Shown here in pieces: positions 35,282 through 47,289 of a DNA stretch of 64,000 nt (its first letter is position 1; each line of letters opens with the position of its first letter). Source of the stretch: Lindgomyces ingoldianus (Eukaryota; Ascomycota; Dothideomycetes; Pleosporales; Lindgomycetaceae); assembly GCF_010093535.1 (NCBI RefSeq), contig NW_022985164.1, positions 2,437,096 through 2,501,095 on the forward strand, in the 5' to 3' direction. The position numbers and the translations under genes are program-made. The notes under the pieces were generated by a model that was not told the DNA's origin, searched no databases, and saw only the letters and a program-made list of their open reading frames with translations.

Positions 35282-35460
35282 GCAAAATCTTAGTTAGGCT
35301 AGGTACCCTAACGCCTCTTAAAGAGACCTGTGCTAAGTAAGACGCTGCAGCTAAATTAACTATAAAAAAGAGCCTATATTACTTATATAATAGAAGAGAG
35401 TTTAGAGCTCTATTGTACTAATTACTCTAGAAGAGATCACCCTGCTAGATCCTCTGCTAC

Positions 35461-35782
35461 TGTCAGATTGAAGCACTGTTTCTAGGCTTCCTGAGATGAA
35501 TGATGGGTTTAGATGTGATGTGTGGAATGATTGATTGATTGTATTCATTTATCGATGCTTTTTATGCTCTACTCGAGTTGCTCGGCTTTTTGTTTTGCCG
35601 CTCCGAGTCCCTCGCGCACTTGCCCTATGCGCGACCAGCTTGCAAAATGCTGCAATTTGCTGCAACATGCTGCAAAATGCTGCAATTTGCAGCAACATAC
35701 TGTTCGAGCTTATTGCTCGTACTATGTAGCAGCTTTCGTCAAGCGTTCCTCCTGTCTTGACAGTAGGTGCGCATATCTAACA
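35461..35782 (-). mobile_element. Solo LTR of Copia-1
   Basis: 322 bp in minus orientation with a perfect gctac duplication (35456-35460, 35783-35787). The signature of LTR-LTR recombination after a full insertion. Five decamers lie at 35643-35692. It is essentially not RIP-mutated and interrupts element D. Confidence 0.95.
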
Positions 35783-36495
35783 GCTACACAATTAGAATCC
35801 CTAAGGCAGCAGGCATCCTACAGGCCTAGAGACCGCAGGCCTACTAACTAATTAGCTGCACTGCTAGCAGCACTACTGCCTTATCTGCTTTACCCTTTTA
35901 GGACTTAACGCAGCATTATTAATTAACTAGCTGCACTGCTAGCAGCATTAAACTAATACTAGCATAGGGAAACTCTTAAAGCTTAAGATGCAGGTGGACC
36001 CTACTGCCCTACTAACTAGCAAAAAGCACACGCTAGCACCTAGGACACTTAAGAGTAGGGCTAAAGTTTACGGCAATAAGGTGTTTAAAAAGGACTATAT
36101 AATTAAAAAACTTTATAGATAAGCTTAGTAAAATAAAAAGCTAATAGTAGTTAAAACTAAAAAGGTTTTATAAAGTAATAATATACATAAGCTTTATAAC
36201 CTTACTATTGCCCTACTTATGCTTATAACTAGTAAAAAAGTAGTCTTTATAAACAAGCTAGTCTAATATGTTTTTAAAAAATAGACCTTTTGTAACTATA
36301 CTAACACACTAGTAAAAGCGCTTAATAAGGCAGAAAAGGAACTACTAGAGGCTTAGGGATAGATAGCTACATCTTAAAAGCTGCTAAATAAGGCCTTAGT
36401 AAAGCTAGCTAACTAGAGCATTAAAGCTATTACTTTAAAAAACCTACTTAAGCTTGCATTTATAAATACTTTTTACTTATACCTTTTAAGATAAA

Positions 36496-36696
36496 TGTAA
36501 GGCCGGATGTCCTAGAACAGGCTAGTATGGCCTCACCTGACCTGTTTAGAGGTTGTATGACCTGTGCTTTGTATATAAGCATAAATCCTAACAAGCAAAG
36601 CTTAGCAGCAATTTGTCTCTCTTACAATACACTTCTATCTTTCTCTAAAAGCGTGTTCTTAGTACTATTTATGCTACCTACTATCCTATTTTTACA
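36496..36696 (+). repeat. 5' LTR of Gypsy-2
   Basis: TGTAAGGCCGGATGTCC to CTATTTTTACA. It differs from 44894-45094 mainly by C-to-T and G-to-A transitions. A TATA-like GTATATAAGC lies about 75 bp in. Confidence 0.95.
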
Positions 36697-36899
36697 TTTA
36701 AATTGCTCTACAAGCTAGCATACTGCTTAAGGGCAACATTCCTACATAATAGTGTTAAAGCAAAATGCTAGAGAAGAATTAGATGCAACTAGCGCTTAAA
36801 GACTACTTAAAAAGCTAGCTAAGACTACTACTTCTAGTAATACTTAACTAGAGTTAACACTAACATAGGGAGGAACAAAGTAAGAGATAAGTAAAAGGG

Positions 36900-38981
36900 A
36901 TAATAAAAATTTTTATAAATTAGGCTTATTAAGCTATCTAGAAGGCAATTAGGGCCTAGAAGGGGTTAAAAGGGCTAGTGCAAGACTAAGTAACGCACAG
37001 TCTACCCCTGCAAATTAGGCTTTAGCAGAAGCCTACGCCTAGCTGCAAAAGCAGCAGAAAGCGTAAAAACTAGCTAAAATAATAATTTATTATTAATTTA
37101 AAGTAAGTAATATAAATGCGCTTAATAAGTTACTAACTAAAGTATTAAATATTATTATACTAAAACTTACCTAAGACTAAGTAAACCTACTACGTTCTAA
37201 ACTGCTGCACTAATATAAAAAGAAAAACAAAGCAGACTACAACTAGTAGTGTAAAGATAATAAGAACTATTATTAAAAGAGTCTATTAAGCTTTGCTTAA
37301 AAATTATAGAAAATCTTTTTTAGCCTATAATATATTAATAAGACACTATAACTACTATAAAAGATATACTATACTTATTTAAAGCTTATTAACTTATTAT
37401 AGTTACTAACATAGTAAAATTTTAAAAATAAGATGCTTAATGCATTAAGTACTTTAGTAAAATAAAAAAGAGTAGCTTATAACACTATAAAAAACTCTAA
37501 ATAACAACTTAACTAGTTTTTAACTAAACTTCTAGCCTACTTTAGGCTATTATAGACTAAAGTTAATAAGAAGAGCCTAGATAAAATAATAGTAGACTTT
37601 AGTAGCACACTATCTAATAAGATTAAGCATAATCTAACATATATTTTACAAAGTAAGTAAAAGACGCTAGCTTAGGTAAAAAAGTAGAGCAATATATCCT
37701 ACTGCTGCCTATAGAAGGGAAAAAGGCTAAAGTTAAAAAAGAAAGGAACATAAAAGTGTTCTACTTTACCTCTAGCTAATAAGGACCTAAAGAAGCCTAA
37801 AAAAGAATAAAAAAAAGCCTTTAAGCTAAAAAAAAAGCTAAAAAAAAAGTAAAAATTTAATAAAATAAAAGTTACTTACTAAAATTATAAGTAACTAGGT
37901 TATATTTCCTTAGATTATCTTATAAAAGATAAAGATAAAAATAAGTCTAATAAAAATAAGTAAAAAAGAAAAAAGTAAAGCTAAAAAAACTAAGCTTTTT
38001 TCTTCTAGCTTATATTACTTTAAAAAGTAATAAAAAAAAGCTTAGAAATCTTTAAAACTTATTATACTTAAAAAAGTTAACTTTATTATTAGTAATAGTA
38101 AGTATAGGGTTATTAAAAAACTTTTAGGCTATAGTAGATAGAGAAGCTTAATTAAACATCTTATCTACTAGAATAGCTAAGGAGCAGGATCTTAAGATTA
38201 AGCCTTTACTAGGTGTCTTTTTAAAAGCACTTAATAAATTAGACTTTACTATCTACAGCTTTATAGTTATAAACATAAAGATTATAAACTTCTAAGAAAA
38301 AGTTTAGACTTATAAAGTGCTATTTATAGTAACAAACTTAAAGAGACTTTTAATATATTTAAGTTTACTTTAAATTAATTAGTTTAATCTAAAGCTAAAC
38401 TTTTATATAAGATGTATGTTATTTAAAGGCATAAAGAACTAAAGTGTGCTAAAGTATGCTAAGGTGGCCTTAAAAAACGCAGCAGAGTTTAAGCAAACTA
38501 TATAGAGTCCTAATATAGATGTCTACGTCTGCAGCGTGCTGTCTAATAACACTAAAGATTCTTTAAGACCTATAAAGCTTAAGTTAAGACTAGAGTATAA
38601 AGAATATGCAAACATAGTTAAGTTTAATAAGATGTTAAAAGTACTACTATATAGCCTACAGGATCTAGCTATTAAGCTAGAGGAAGGGATGAAGCTTTTT
38701 TACTAGCTACTATATAACTTGTTAAAGTTTAAGTTACAGCATTTTTATAAATATATTAATAATTATTTATAAAGAAAGTAAATTTAGAGGTTTAAGTCTT
38801 TTATAAAAGCTCTAATTTTATTTACAAAGAAAAAAAATAAAGAGTTAAGGCTTTATATAAATTATAAAGGCCTAAACTAGATTATAATAAAAAATTATTA
38901 CTTACCACTACTTATCTTAAAATTTTTTAAGAGACTTAAGAAGGCAAAGTAGTATATAAAGCTAAATATCTATAATGCATA
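36900..38981 (+). pseudogene. Gypsy-2 gag, protease and first part of RT, relic
   Basis: Read through stops: a CX2CX4HX4C knuckle at 37877-37918 in which all Cys and the His are now Tyr and a Trp is a stop; an aspartic protease site VDREA-LNIL at 38134-38160 (family VDSGA); RT N-terminal blocks KNKELRLYINYKGLN (about 38835-38880) and KAK-YIKLNIYNA near 38941-38980. RT is then cut by a pogo element. All changes fit RIP. Confidence 0.88.
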
Positions 38982-40079
38982 ACGGACCTAACAGGTTGGC
39001 CAGCCACTTTTGCTAAGCCCCCACTAAACTCTACCTATCTACATAATGCCTTAACAACAACACTAGATTAAATCTTCTAAAGAATGTAAAATACAGCTTG
39101 CTCTTTAGGCTTTTAAATAAGACTTAAAACTCTTCTTATAATGCGCTGTAGCTATTTATAATGTCTCTTACACAACACTAAGTAATTAACGCGCTAGATA
39201 GCCTTTATAAGCAGAATGCTAGCCTAAATTAAGGAATCTAACTAAGCTTAAGAAGAAGGTAGTTGTTAAGTATATACTTAAGCTTATTACGCGCAGATTT
39301 CCCTCTAGGCTTGCAGCTGTAGCTAATATAGCTAATTCCTTGCCTGTAGAGCGCAATCTAGGCTAGGTTAGCTTAAACTAGCCTAGTATGTAGGTTAAGC
39401 ACTGCCCTAAGTTTATAATAAAGTTTAATTATAAGTATAATTATAAAAGAGCGCTTTATAAGGATCTAGAGGTTATCTAGGGCTAGTTTTGCCTAGTAGC
39501 TAACATAAAAGCTAAGTATAGTATCTAGGATAAAAACATGTATAACTTTAATAAGTTAGGCTTTATAATAAGCTAGATATTAACTAAAGTAGTTATTATA
39601 GCTTTAGTAAGACAAAGACAGCTAAAGGCAATATAGTAAGGTAATAAAAAGTAGACAACAGTTATCTAGGGCATTAACATAATAAGGTAGGCTATAAGAT
39701 TATAGAGCTTTAAGCAGCAAATAAAGCTGCTACGTAACATAGATTGCATAAAAGGAAGCAGATTTAAGCAGAAGAGACCTTAATAGTTAAGGATAAAGCT
39801 TATTTAACTACTCTAAAGAAGTTTAGAGCGTGTGGTAATAAGAAGAAGCTAAAGACGCAAGTGCGCGCTAAAAAAAGTAAGCTAAGTTAAAGGCAATGCA
39901 GGCAGTGTAATTAGACTAGGCATAACTTGCGTATGTATAAGTAAGTAGTAGAAGTAGACTCTAAATAATATCTTATGTTATATTACTCTATACAGGGCTA
40001 AAGTGGGCTGTTTTGCGAGAGAATGAGGTGGTTTTAGTGGGGGCTTGGCAAAAGTGGCCGGCCAACCCGTTAGGTACGT
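38982..40079 (+). mobile_element. Deletion derivative of pogo-family transposon Pogo-1
   Basis: 1098 bp with TA duplications (38980-38981, 40080-40081) and inverted ends ACG-ACCTAACAGGTTGGCC / GGCCAACCCGTTAGGTACGT. It aligns with both ends of the 1863-bp copy at 50636. The N-terminal transposase region is present (RFPSRLAAVANIANS about 39295-39340, YNFNKLGFII about 39540-39570), then sequence jumps at about 39680 to the C-terminal part, including a zinc knuckle CRQCN-TRHNLRMY (about 39901-39950). So the catalytic core is deleted. The ends are hardly RIP-mutated. It disrupts the Gypsy-2 RT. Confidence 0.92.
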
Positions 40080-40081
40080 TA

Positions 40082-42790
40082 CTATATATTATGTATTTAT
40101 AAAAGAGATAAGTAAAAGACAGTATTTTAAACTTAATATAGTTATTTTAAGTACTAAGTTATACTTTTTAGTCTTACTAATGCTTTTATAGCTTTCTAGG
40201 CTTATATTAACTAGGCCCTAGTAGGGTTAGTTAATGTAACATATATTATATACCTTAATAATATTCTAGTCTATTTTAACATAGAAAAGGAACAAGTTGT
40301 TTATATTAAAAAAGTACTATAAAAATTATGTAAAGTAAAGCTTTTTTTAAAACTTAGTAAGTGTAAATTTTACATATAAAAGACTAAGTACCTAGAGTAT
40401 ATAGTTTACCTAAAAAAAGTTAAAGTTAACCTTTTAAAAATTAAGATAATCTAGAAGTAGCTAATGCTAAAAAGTATTTAGAATATTTATGTTTTTATAA
40501 GGTTTATAAACTACTATAGGCAGTTTATTACTAACTTTTTTTTAATTACCCTACTTTTTACTAAGCTAACCTAAAAGGGCCTAGACACAGTAAAGAGTAG
40601 TTAAAAGTAAAAGTAAAAAGAAAGTTAGAAGCTTAATATTAGTCTTAAAAGTAAAGTAGCGTTTTAAAAGCTTTAAAACTTATTTCTTAAAGTTCTTATA
40701 TTAGCTTATTTTAATGCTAATAAAAAAACTAAAGTAAAAGTTAATACTTTAGAGAGTGTAATTTATAGCATTTTAAGCTAATTAGTTTTAGATAAAACTA
40801 GAAAGGCTTAATAAAAGCTAATTAGCTTTTTTTTTAAAAAAAATAAGTAAAGCTAAGTATAATTATAATACTTATAATAAAAAGTTACTTACTATTAATA
40901 AAAGTTTAGCATATTAGTAATATTACTTTTAACGTCTACTATTTAAACTTTTTATAGACTATAATAATTTTTGCTAGTTTATAGAAACTAAAACCTTAAA
41001 CTACTAGTAGGTCTAAGCTTATAAAAGAATAATAAAATATAATTTTATTATTACACACTATCTAAAAAAGCTACACCTAGCAGATAGACTTTTAAAAAGA
41101 CTTAACTATATTAAGAAGTTACAACAGCCTTTTTAGAAAAGGAATACAGTGTATGTAACAGACATACACAACCTCTTAAATTAATACAATTATAAAAAAA
41201 AATTAATAGTTATAGCTATTACATGTTCTTAAAATTCTTTAGGCTTAGCTAGAAACTACTTTAAAGAAGAATAAAGGCTAAAACAGCTAGATTCTAAAAA
41301 AGCTATAGGCAAAGAGCTAAAGAAGGATAATAATAAGAACCTTATATTAGGTATTAGAGAAAACTATAATAAAATAAACTTATTAAACACTAAAAGTAAA
41401 ATAAAGAATAAAAAGAACCTTAATAAAGACACTTATCTTTAGAATAGGCTAAAACAACATGCTATAGCTAATATAGAAAGAAAGACCTTAATAATAAACT
41501 AAAAGAAAGTAGAAGTGTTCTAAAAGTGCTACAGCAGCTTATTAGTAGGCTACTTTAGTGTAAAAAAAATGCTTAAAAAAATTATATGTTAATATAATAA
41601 AAAAAAGCTTAAGAAGGACATAAAGGTGTACTATAATAACTACTTAAAGTGCAGATAATTAGTAGCTTTATAACACTACTTATATAGGCTTCTTTACCTT
41701 TTGCTACTGCCTAATAGGCTTTAGTAAAATGTTATAATAGATTTTATAACGCAGCTGCCCCCTTATAAATACTTAGGGTTAGTATATAATGTAATCCTTA
41801 TAATAGTAGACTATCTTACTAAGATAGCCTACTATATGCTAGCTAAAGCTAATTAAGAGGCTTTAAACTTAGTAAAAGTTTAGTTAAAAAAAGTTATTTA
41901 CTTTTATTAAGTTCTAAAAAACATTATTTTTAATTAAAGGCTAATAATAAACTTAAAGTACTAAGATAGTTTTTATTACTATTTTAGTATATAAAAAATT
42001 CTTTTGTTAGCCTACTATTCTAAGACAGATAGGCAGACTAAAAAATAAAACTAAACTTTAGAATAGTACTTTAAATGTTACTATTGCCTAGAACAAGATA
42101 ATTAAGTAATATAGTTGCTAATAGCAGAGTTTATGTATAATAATAGTGTATATATAACTACAGGAGTTACTCCTTTCTAAGCATACTACAGAGTGAACCT
42201 AAGAGGGCTAGATTAGCCTAGAGAACCCCTAGGTTAGGGGGAATTGCACATAGTAAACAGAGTTACTGCAAAAGCACTTACTTTATAGTTAGAATGCTGC
42301 TAGAAAATTATTGCTGCAAATGCGTATTAAAAAAAGTATGTAGATAAATAATAGAAGCATATACAGCTATAAGTAAAAAATAAGGTATTAGTTTCTAATA
42401 AACATATAAAATTAATAAGGCTAAAGAAAAAGTTAGACTAGAAGTTTTTTAAACTAAAAAAAGTTATAGCCTAAATTAGTGTAAAGGTGTATAAAGTAGA
42501 CCTACCTAATCTAGGAGAAGTTTATTTAGTATTCTATGTCTTACTTTTAGAGCTATATACCTAGAAAGGGTGTCTTAAGTTATAATTAAAACTAATTATA
42601 GACACTCTACGCGCTATAAAAGATAATGTGTACTATATAAAAAAAATACTTAACTAAAGACAGAATTTAGTTAGAGTATAGAAATATTTTATAAAATAAA
42701 AAAGTTATTTATTTAAAAAAAACTTATAAAAACATAGACCTAATATTAGCTTAAACACATTAAAAGCATTTTAAAAGAGTAAAGAAATAT
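40082..42790 (+). pseudogene. Gypsy-2 RT (second part), RNase H, integrase and chromodomain, relic
   Basis: RT resumes after the pogo copy, with active site YLNNILVYF at 40251-40277 (family YLDDILVYS) and KTKYLEYIV about 40380-40410. Integrase follows: ATAGATTTTATAACG encodes IDFIT at about 41738, first Asp kept; a VDYLTK block near 41800-41820; and KTDRQTKK at 42022-42045, where the catalytic Glu of QTER has become Lys. A linker with SVKVYKVDLPNLGEVY (about 42480-42530) leads into a chromodomain at about 42624-42790 (YYIKKIL then KYFIK-K-Y). Relic frames contain many stops. Confidence 0.9.
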
Positions 42791-44878
42791 ATAGTAAAAG
42801 ATTAAATTATGCTAGTTTAAGTTAAACTTTTTAAAAAAAGGGAAGTAACTTAATAAATTAAGTATAGCTACTTTTACTTTATTTTTTTCTTGCTTAAGGT
42901 TTTTTTAATAAGAGGTGTTTAATAGCGCTATAAGAATAAAAAGATAAAATAGCTTATTTAGACTTAAGATTTCTTATTTAGACTAAGTAAAGCTATTCTA
43001 GCATAGAATAGCTTACTAGAGTTAAGAAGAAAGTTATTCTAACTCTAGAAAATCTATTATGTAGAAGAAATAAACATTCTAGCCTAAAATAACTTATACT
43101 AGTAAAAAAAGAGTAGAGTTTAAGTCTAGTAAAATATTTTAGAATTTTTAGGATAAAAAAGCTATAAAGTAAGTAAGCTAGAAGTAAATTAATTTATTAC
43201 TACTAAAATAGTTACACTTTAAGTTTAAGAGACATAATATAAGAGTATTTAACTTTATTAAAGAAAGAAAAAAGAAGCTTAAGCTAAAGAACCTAAAACT
43301 ATACTATACTATGCATTCTTAACTATTTTTACTATAGAATGCGCTAGATTACACTAGATTGTGCTATTAGGGCCCTAGATTAGACATAAAGATCCTCTAT
43401 AAGTAAATTTATAATAGTAGAACAACTATTAAAATATTTTTTATTATACCTAGTTAGCTACTTTTTTTTAGCTAAGGTTTAATCTTAACTAGCCTTATTT
43501 TTAATATTATTAGCTTTATTATACTCTTTAGAGATATAGTAGATTGCATTAGTAGCTTTAGTAGCATTAATATAATAACATTGCTTAGCTTTAGTAACAT
43601 AGACACTTTTAACACTATATTTTTTTTATTATGCTAGTTAGCGCTAGAATAGTTAAGAATAGCGCACACCTACTTTTTTAGATAGAGTTATTATAGCTTT
43701 ATTTTTATTAGAGTTTTTTTTAAGCACCTTACACTTCTTTTTCTTTTTCTTAGCAATATTAGCTTTAGAGTAGGCGCGCTTTTTAAAAACAACTCTAGTC
43801 TTAGCAATTTTATCTATAACGCTACTGTGCGCGTACAGATAGTTGTTGTACAGGATTTTGTTTTTACTATAAACTATTAAGAGCTAGAATAGGGCTAATT
43901 AAGCTAGATTATGCTATAATAAAAAGACTTACACTTAAAGGAACTAAATAATAGTGTTTACTTATAACATAACTATTGTGTTAGCCTGCGCTAACTAAGT
44001 AGGGTTAAGTAGATTAATAAGAGCTAAAATGTTAAGCATAGTATTTTTAAAAGCCTATTATTTAAGTTTAAAGGTAATAAGGAGCTATCTATGGTTAGAC
44101 TAGACAGACTGCGCGTAAATACGCTAGAAGGAGCTAGAATACGCACTTTAAAGCACTTTTTACTAAATTTAAAGTAATAAGTATACTTAGTGTACTTAAT
44201 TTTTTCTTTTTTTATGCTATAACATAACTTGTTGTCTAAAAGCATATAACAGCTACTACTCTTGTCTATAATGCCCTTACAGGACATTTTATTAACACAT
44301 TAGATGTAAGAGTTATTAAAGTGTAAGTTTATATTAGTAAAAGCTAATTAATTTTCTTTAAGAAAAACTATAGCTAGATTATAATAGAGTAGGCTGTAAG
44401 AGTCTATTTTAAAGTTATTAAGTAAAGTTAAGCATAAAGGAAGAAGCTAAGAGCAAATTAGGTAACAGGCAGGCGCAAGTAAGGTAGAATAGGACTATTA
44501 AAGCTTGTTAGCACCTCTTTGCGCTAGATTGCGCTAGAGTAGCTTAGAATATACTTACCTTAAAAAGTTTAGAATCTCCTAAATTCTAACCTGTGGAGAG
44601 GGCAGAGGTGTAAAGGAGATGGACTTTTAGGACAGTTAGACCCTATATATACTGTCCTAACCGCTACTCTACTAGCGTGAGATATACTGCTACTTCACCT
44701 TTACTTTTACTTTATACTTTTACTTTACTTTTACCTAATAACTCTAGGTTATTTTTAAATAAACTTGCATAGAATTAACTAAAATAGGCAGGAGTAAGTT
44801 TTTAGAGCATTATGTAACACTTTTTTGTGCTACTTAGGTCTATTATCATCTATTCTATCCTCCAAGTTGTAGGACTAC
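42791..44878 (+). other. Long 3' UTR of Gypsy-2 with a recurrent short motif
   Basis: About 2.1 kb between chromodomain and polypurine tract. I see no conserved coding. The motif GCTAGA(A/T), often preceded by GC, recurs roughly ten times (for example near 43341, 43643, 43887, 44123, 44520). A stop-free minus-strand run at 44024-44287 is not supported as a gene. Confidence 0.55.
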
Positions 44879-44893
44879 TATGAGGGGGGATAA
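44879..44893 (+). promoter_or_regulatory. Polypurine tract of Gypsy-2
   Basis: TATGAGGGGGGATAA directly precedes the 3' LTR and is not RIP-mutated. Confidence 0.85.
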
Positions 44894-45094
44894 TGTAAGG
44901 CCGGATGTCCTAGAACGGGCTAGTATGGCCTCACCTGACCTGTTTGGAGGTTGTATGACCTGTGCTTCGTATATAAGCATGAATCCTGACAAGCGAAGCT
45001 TGGCAGCGATTCGTCTCTCTTACAATACACTCCTATCTTTCTCCGAAAGCGTGTTCTCAGTGCTATCCGTGCTACCTACCATCCCATCTTTACA
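44894..45094 (+). repeat. 3' LTR of Gypsy-2
   Basis: TGTAAGGCCGGATGTCC to CCATCTTTACA, 201 bp, CpG-rich and almost unmutated. Followed by the duplication ataaa. Confidence 0.95.
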
Positions 45095-45099
45095 ATAAA

Positions 45100-45846
45100 T
45101 AGGTAGCGCACTTGTAGTAGCACTAACTATAAGCGCTTTAAAAAAGTAGCTGCGCTTTAAACCTATAACTCTAGCTACACTAAACACTACACAGTTTACC
45201 TTATAAAGCTAGAGAAAAGGCTTATAACACTCTACTAAAGTAGTAGACCTGCCTATAATTATAGGTGATAATAACTATAATATTAAGCACTAGAAGGTGT
45301 TAGATATGCGCACCTACTGTCAAGACAGGAGGAACGCTTGACGAAAGCTGCTACATAGTACGAGCAATAAGCTCGGACAGTATGTTGCTGCAAATTGCTG
45401 CATGTTGCAGCAAATTGCAGCATTTTGCAGCAAATTGCAGCATGTTACAGCATTTTGCAGCATTTTGCAGCATTTTGCAGCAAATTGCAGCATATTGCAA
45501 GCTGGTCGCGCATAGGGCAAGTGCGCGAGGGACTCGGATCGGCAAAACAAAAGGCCGAGCAACACGAGTAGAGCAGAAAAAGGATTGATAAAGAAATACA
45601 ATCAATCATCATCCTATACATCATATCCAAACCCATTATTCATCTCAGGAAGCCTAGAAACAGTGCTTCAATCTGACAGGAGAACCTGCTAGTAGATAAG
45701 CTACTGCACAAAACTAACTACTTTATCCTCTTAAATAGCAACTTAGGGAACTATAAAAATGTGTAAGTGTACTACACTAAATTAAGAATAAGTAGAAGAG
45801 CTCTAAGCTACTTATAACTATACTTTAAAGTAATAAAAAAACATAA
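45100..45846 (+). pseudogene. Element D internal region, continued, unclassified
   Basis: Two pieces (45100-45297 and 45679-45846) around a Copia-1 LTR. The first continues the frame left of Gypsy-2 (GSALVVALTISALKK, about 45103-45150, and VVDLPIIIGDNNYNIKH near 45240-45290). The second reads NLLVDKLLHKTNYFILLNSN near 45684-45745. I do not recognise the protein. The piece ends where Gypsy-1c begins. Confidence 0.35.
45298..45678 (+). repeat. Copia-1 LTR without matching target duplication
   Basis: 381 bp, TGTTAGATATGCG to CAATCTGACA, with eleven decamers at 45388-45497. Flanks are gaagg on the left and ggaga on the right, so no 5-bp duplication. It may result from recombination between two Copia-1 copies, with loss or exchange of flanking DNA. 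Only lightly RIP-mutated. Confidence 0.9.
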
Positions 45847-46133
45847 TGTAACAGCGTAGGCAAGACAATGGGTATGAATACGGTGGGAATCCACTCAGAG
45901 GCATATGGGAGTGCGTGGGGACTCTGAACCTAGGAATGCCATTAACACCTATAGGCCTTGTACAAAAGGATATTAGAAAACTACGAAGCTAGCTATAAAG
46001 CAAGGTGCGACTAAATACATAAGAGAATAGAGGTACAGTAGAGGGCAGGGCAGAATTAAGTTAGTGTTAGAGCTGATACAGGGATCCTTTAGATAAGTTC
46101 TAGGCGACCTAAGATAGAACAAGAATTGTTACA
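45847..46133 (-). repeat. 3' LTR of Gypsy-1c
   Basis: 287 bp, TGTAACAGCGTAGG to AGAATTGTTACA. It is followed by a polypurine tract with a long C-run on the plus strand (46134-46147). Confidence 0.92.
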
Positions 46134-47059
46134 CTACCCCCCCCCCTTTATAAGCTAATAGTCTCTATCTGCAGTGTTTAAAAAGTATTTAAAAATGCTT
46201 TAAAACTAATTTAAATAAGATATAATAGGTATAACTATCTTAACTAAAATTTCTTATTACTAAGAAATAGACTAAAAACCTAATACTAATATAATGCCTT
46301 TATTATAATGTTTTTATTTAGTAGTAACTAGTAGTGTAGTTGTTATTAATATAGTAAATTTATTATTTATAGCAACAAGTGTTTACTTACTTTACTTATA
46401 TAGTCTAGTTAATGTTGTTAGTTTCTTTTTTAGCTATTATCTAAATCTCTACTTTATAAGTATTATTATGCACCTAACATCTTATAGCTTAGTCTGCTAA
46501 CTAATTATAGCATTAAAGAAAATTACTATGCTGCTCTGCCCCTCTTCTAGAGCCTCTTTAGAGGCGTTTTAAGTTATCTGCTTTTAGGCTGCCTACGCTC
46601 TTACTTGCAGCCTTTAAGTTAAGTTCTTTTATTAGTTTTTTAGATTAAAGAAATGTAAATATTACACTTTATATAATAAAAAATGCAACTTTATATAAAT
46701 ATAGTTTAATATAGCTAGGGTATAGTTTACTAACGCGCGCATAGGTTTTTTTATATTACAAAAAGAAATTTTTAGTCCTTTAGAGCTATCTTAAGCTATA
46801 GGCAGCAGCTTAAAACATAAGAAGTAATAAGAATAAAAAAGAGGCCTTTAAGGCTGTTTTAAACTTTACTTAGAACCTAGTGTAAGTAGCGCAGGTTGTA
46901 AAGAGCTAGAAGGCTAGGCTTCCTATAGCTAGTGTCTAGGTAGCCTTATTTTACTAAAACACTAAGCTGCTTTGTTAAGTTTTAGCTCTAGAGGCTCTAG
47001 TGTTTAACCTTTAGGCAGACATTACAGCGCTCTTAGGCAGCTAAGGACAAAGCAGAGGG

Positions 47060-47164
47060 GGTTTAGAAGAAGTCTAAAAAGGAGGGAGAAGAAGAGGAAG
47101 GAGAAGAAGAAGAGCAGAGGAGGAAGAGAAGAGTCTAGAGGTGTCTAACAGCCTGCTGTTAGAC
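47060..47164 (-). other. Hairpin plus polypyrimidine tract in the Gypsy-1c 3' UTR, least mutated copy
   Basis: On the plus strand about 75 bases of nearly pure purine (AGGAGGGAGAAGAAGAGG type) precede a perfect 10-bp inverted repeat GTCTAACAGC / GCTGTTAGAC with 2-nt loop at 47143-47164. The sense strand has hairpin, then polypyrimidine. Confidence 0.75.
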
Positions 47165-47289
47165 CTCCCTAGCACTATGTCTATAAAGTTGTAATATTAT
47201 TATATATAACTATGAATTAACTTTTTACTTTTATACTTTATTATCTGCTAAGTAATCTATGCCTTTTATACTAGCTTTAAAAGCTTTAA

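Larger units (their letters stand above)
35182..36495 (+). pseudogene. Element D internal region, gag-like, unclassified
   Basis: RIP-mutated DNA with coding character on the plus strand. If the solo LTR 35461-35782 and one gctac duplication are removed, one frame runs across the junction (SSATQLESLRQQASYR about 35449-35826), so it was coding before that insertion. Near 36235-36470 another stretch reads INKLV-YVFKK and KALNKAEKELLEA. It then continues in frame over the Gypsy-2 insertion at 36495/45100. The position after an LTR suggests gag, but I recognise no family motif, zinc knuckle or enzyme domain. Confidence 0.4.
36496..45094 (+). mobile_element. Gypsy-2, complete chromovirus-type LTR retrotransposon with a pogo insertion
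   Basis: LTRs of 201 bp (36496-36696, 44894-45094) and a perfect ataaa duplication (36491-36495, 45095-45099). Without the pogo copy (38982-40079) the element is about 7.5 kb. Plus-strand order: gag with zinc knuckle, protease, RT, integrase, chromodomain, then a 2-kb 3' UTR and polypurine tract. The 3' LTR is almost free of RIP; the 5' LTR is moderately mutated and the interior strongly. Confidence 0.95.

Noticed and set aside
36527..36718. Open frame in the Gypsy-2 5' LTR, with its counterpart at 44880-45098
   Set aside because: It is LTR sequence with a TATA-like box, outside the gag-pol order. Being open follows from low RIP and short length.
44024..44287. 87-codon minus-strand open frame in the Gypsy-2 3' UTR
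   Set aside because: Antisense to the element, no recognisable motif, no conserved partner in the window. In AT-rich DNA such a run can occur by chance.
45388..45497. CRISPR-like appearance of regularly spaced short repeats
   Set aside because: The 10-bp units are contiguous, without spacers, inside a eukaryotic LTR.
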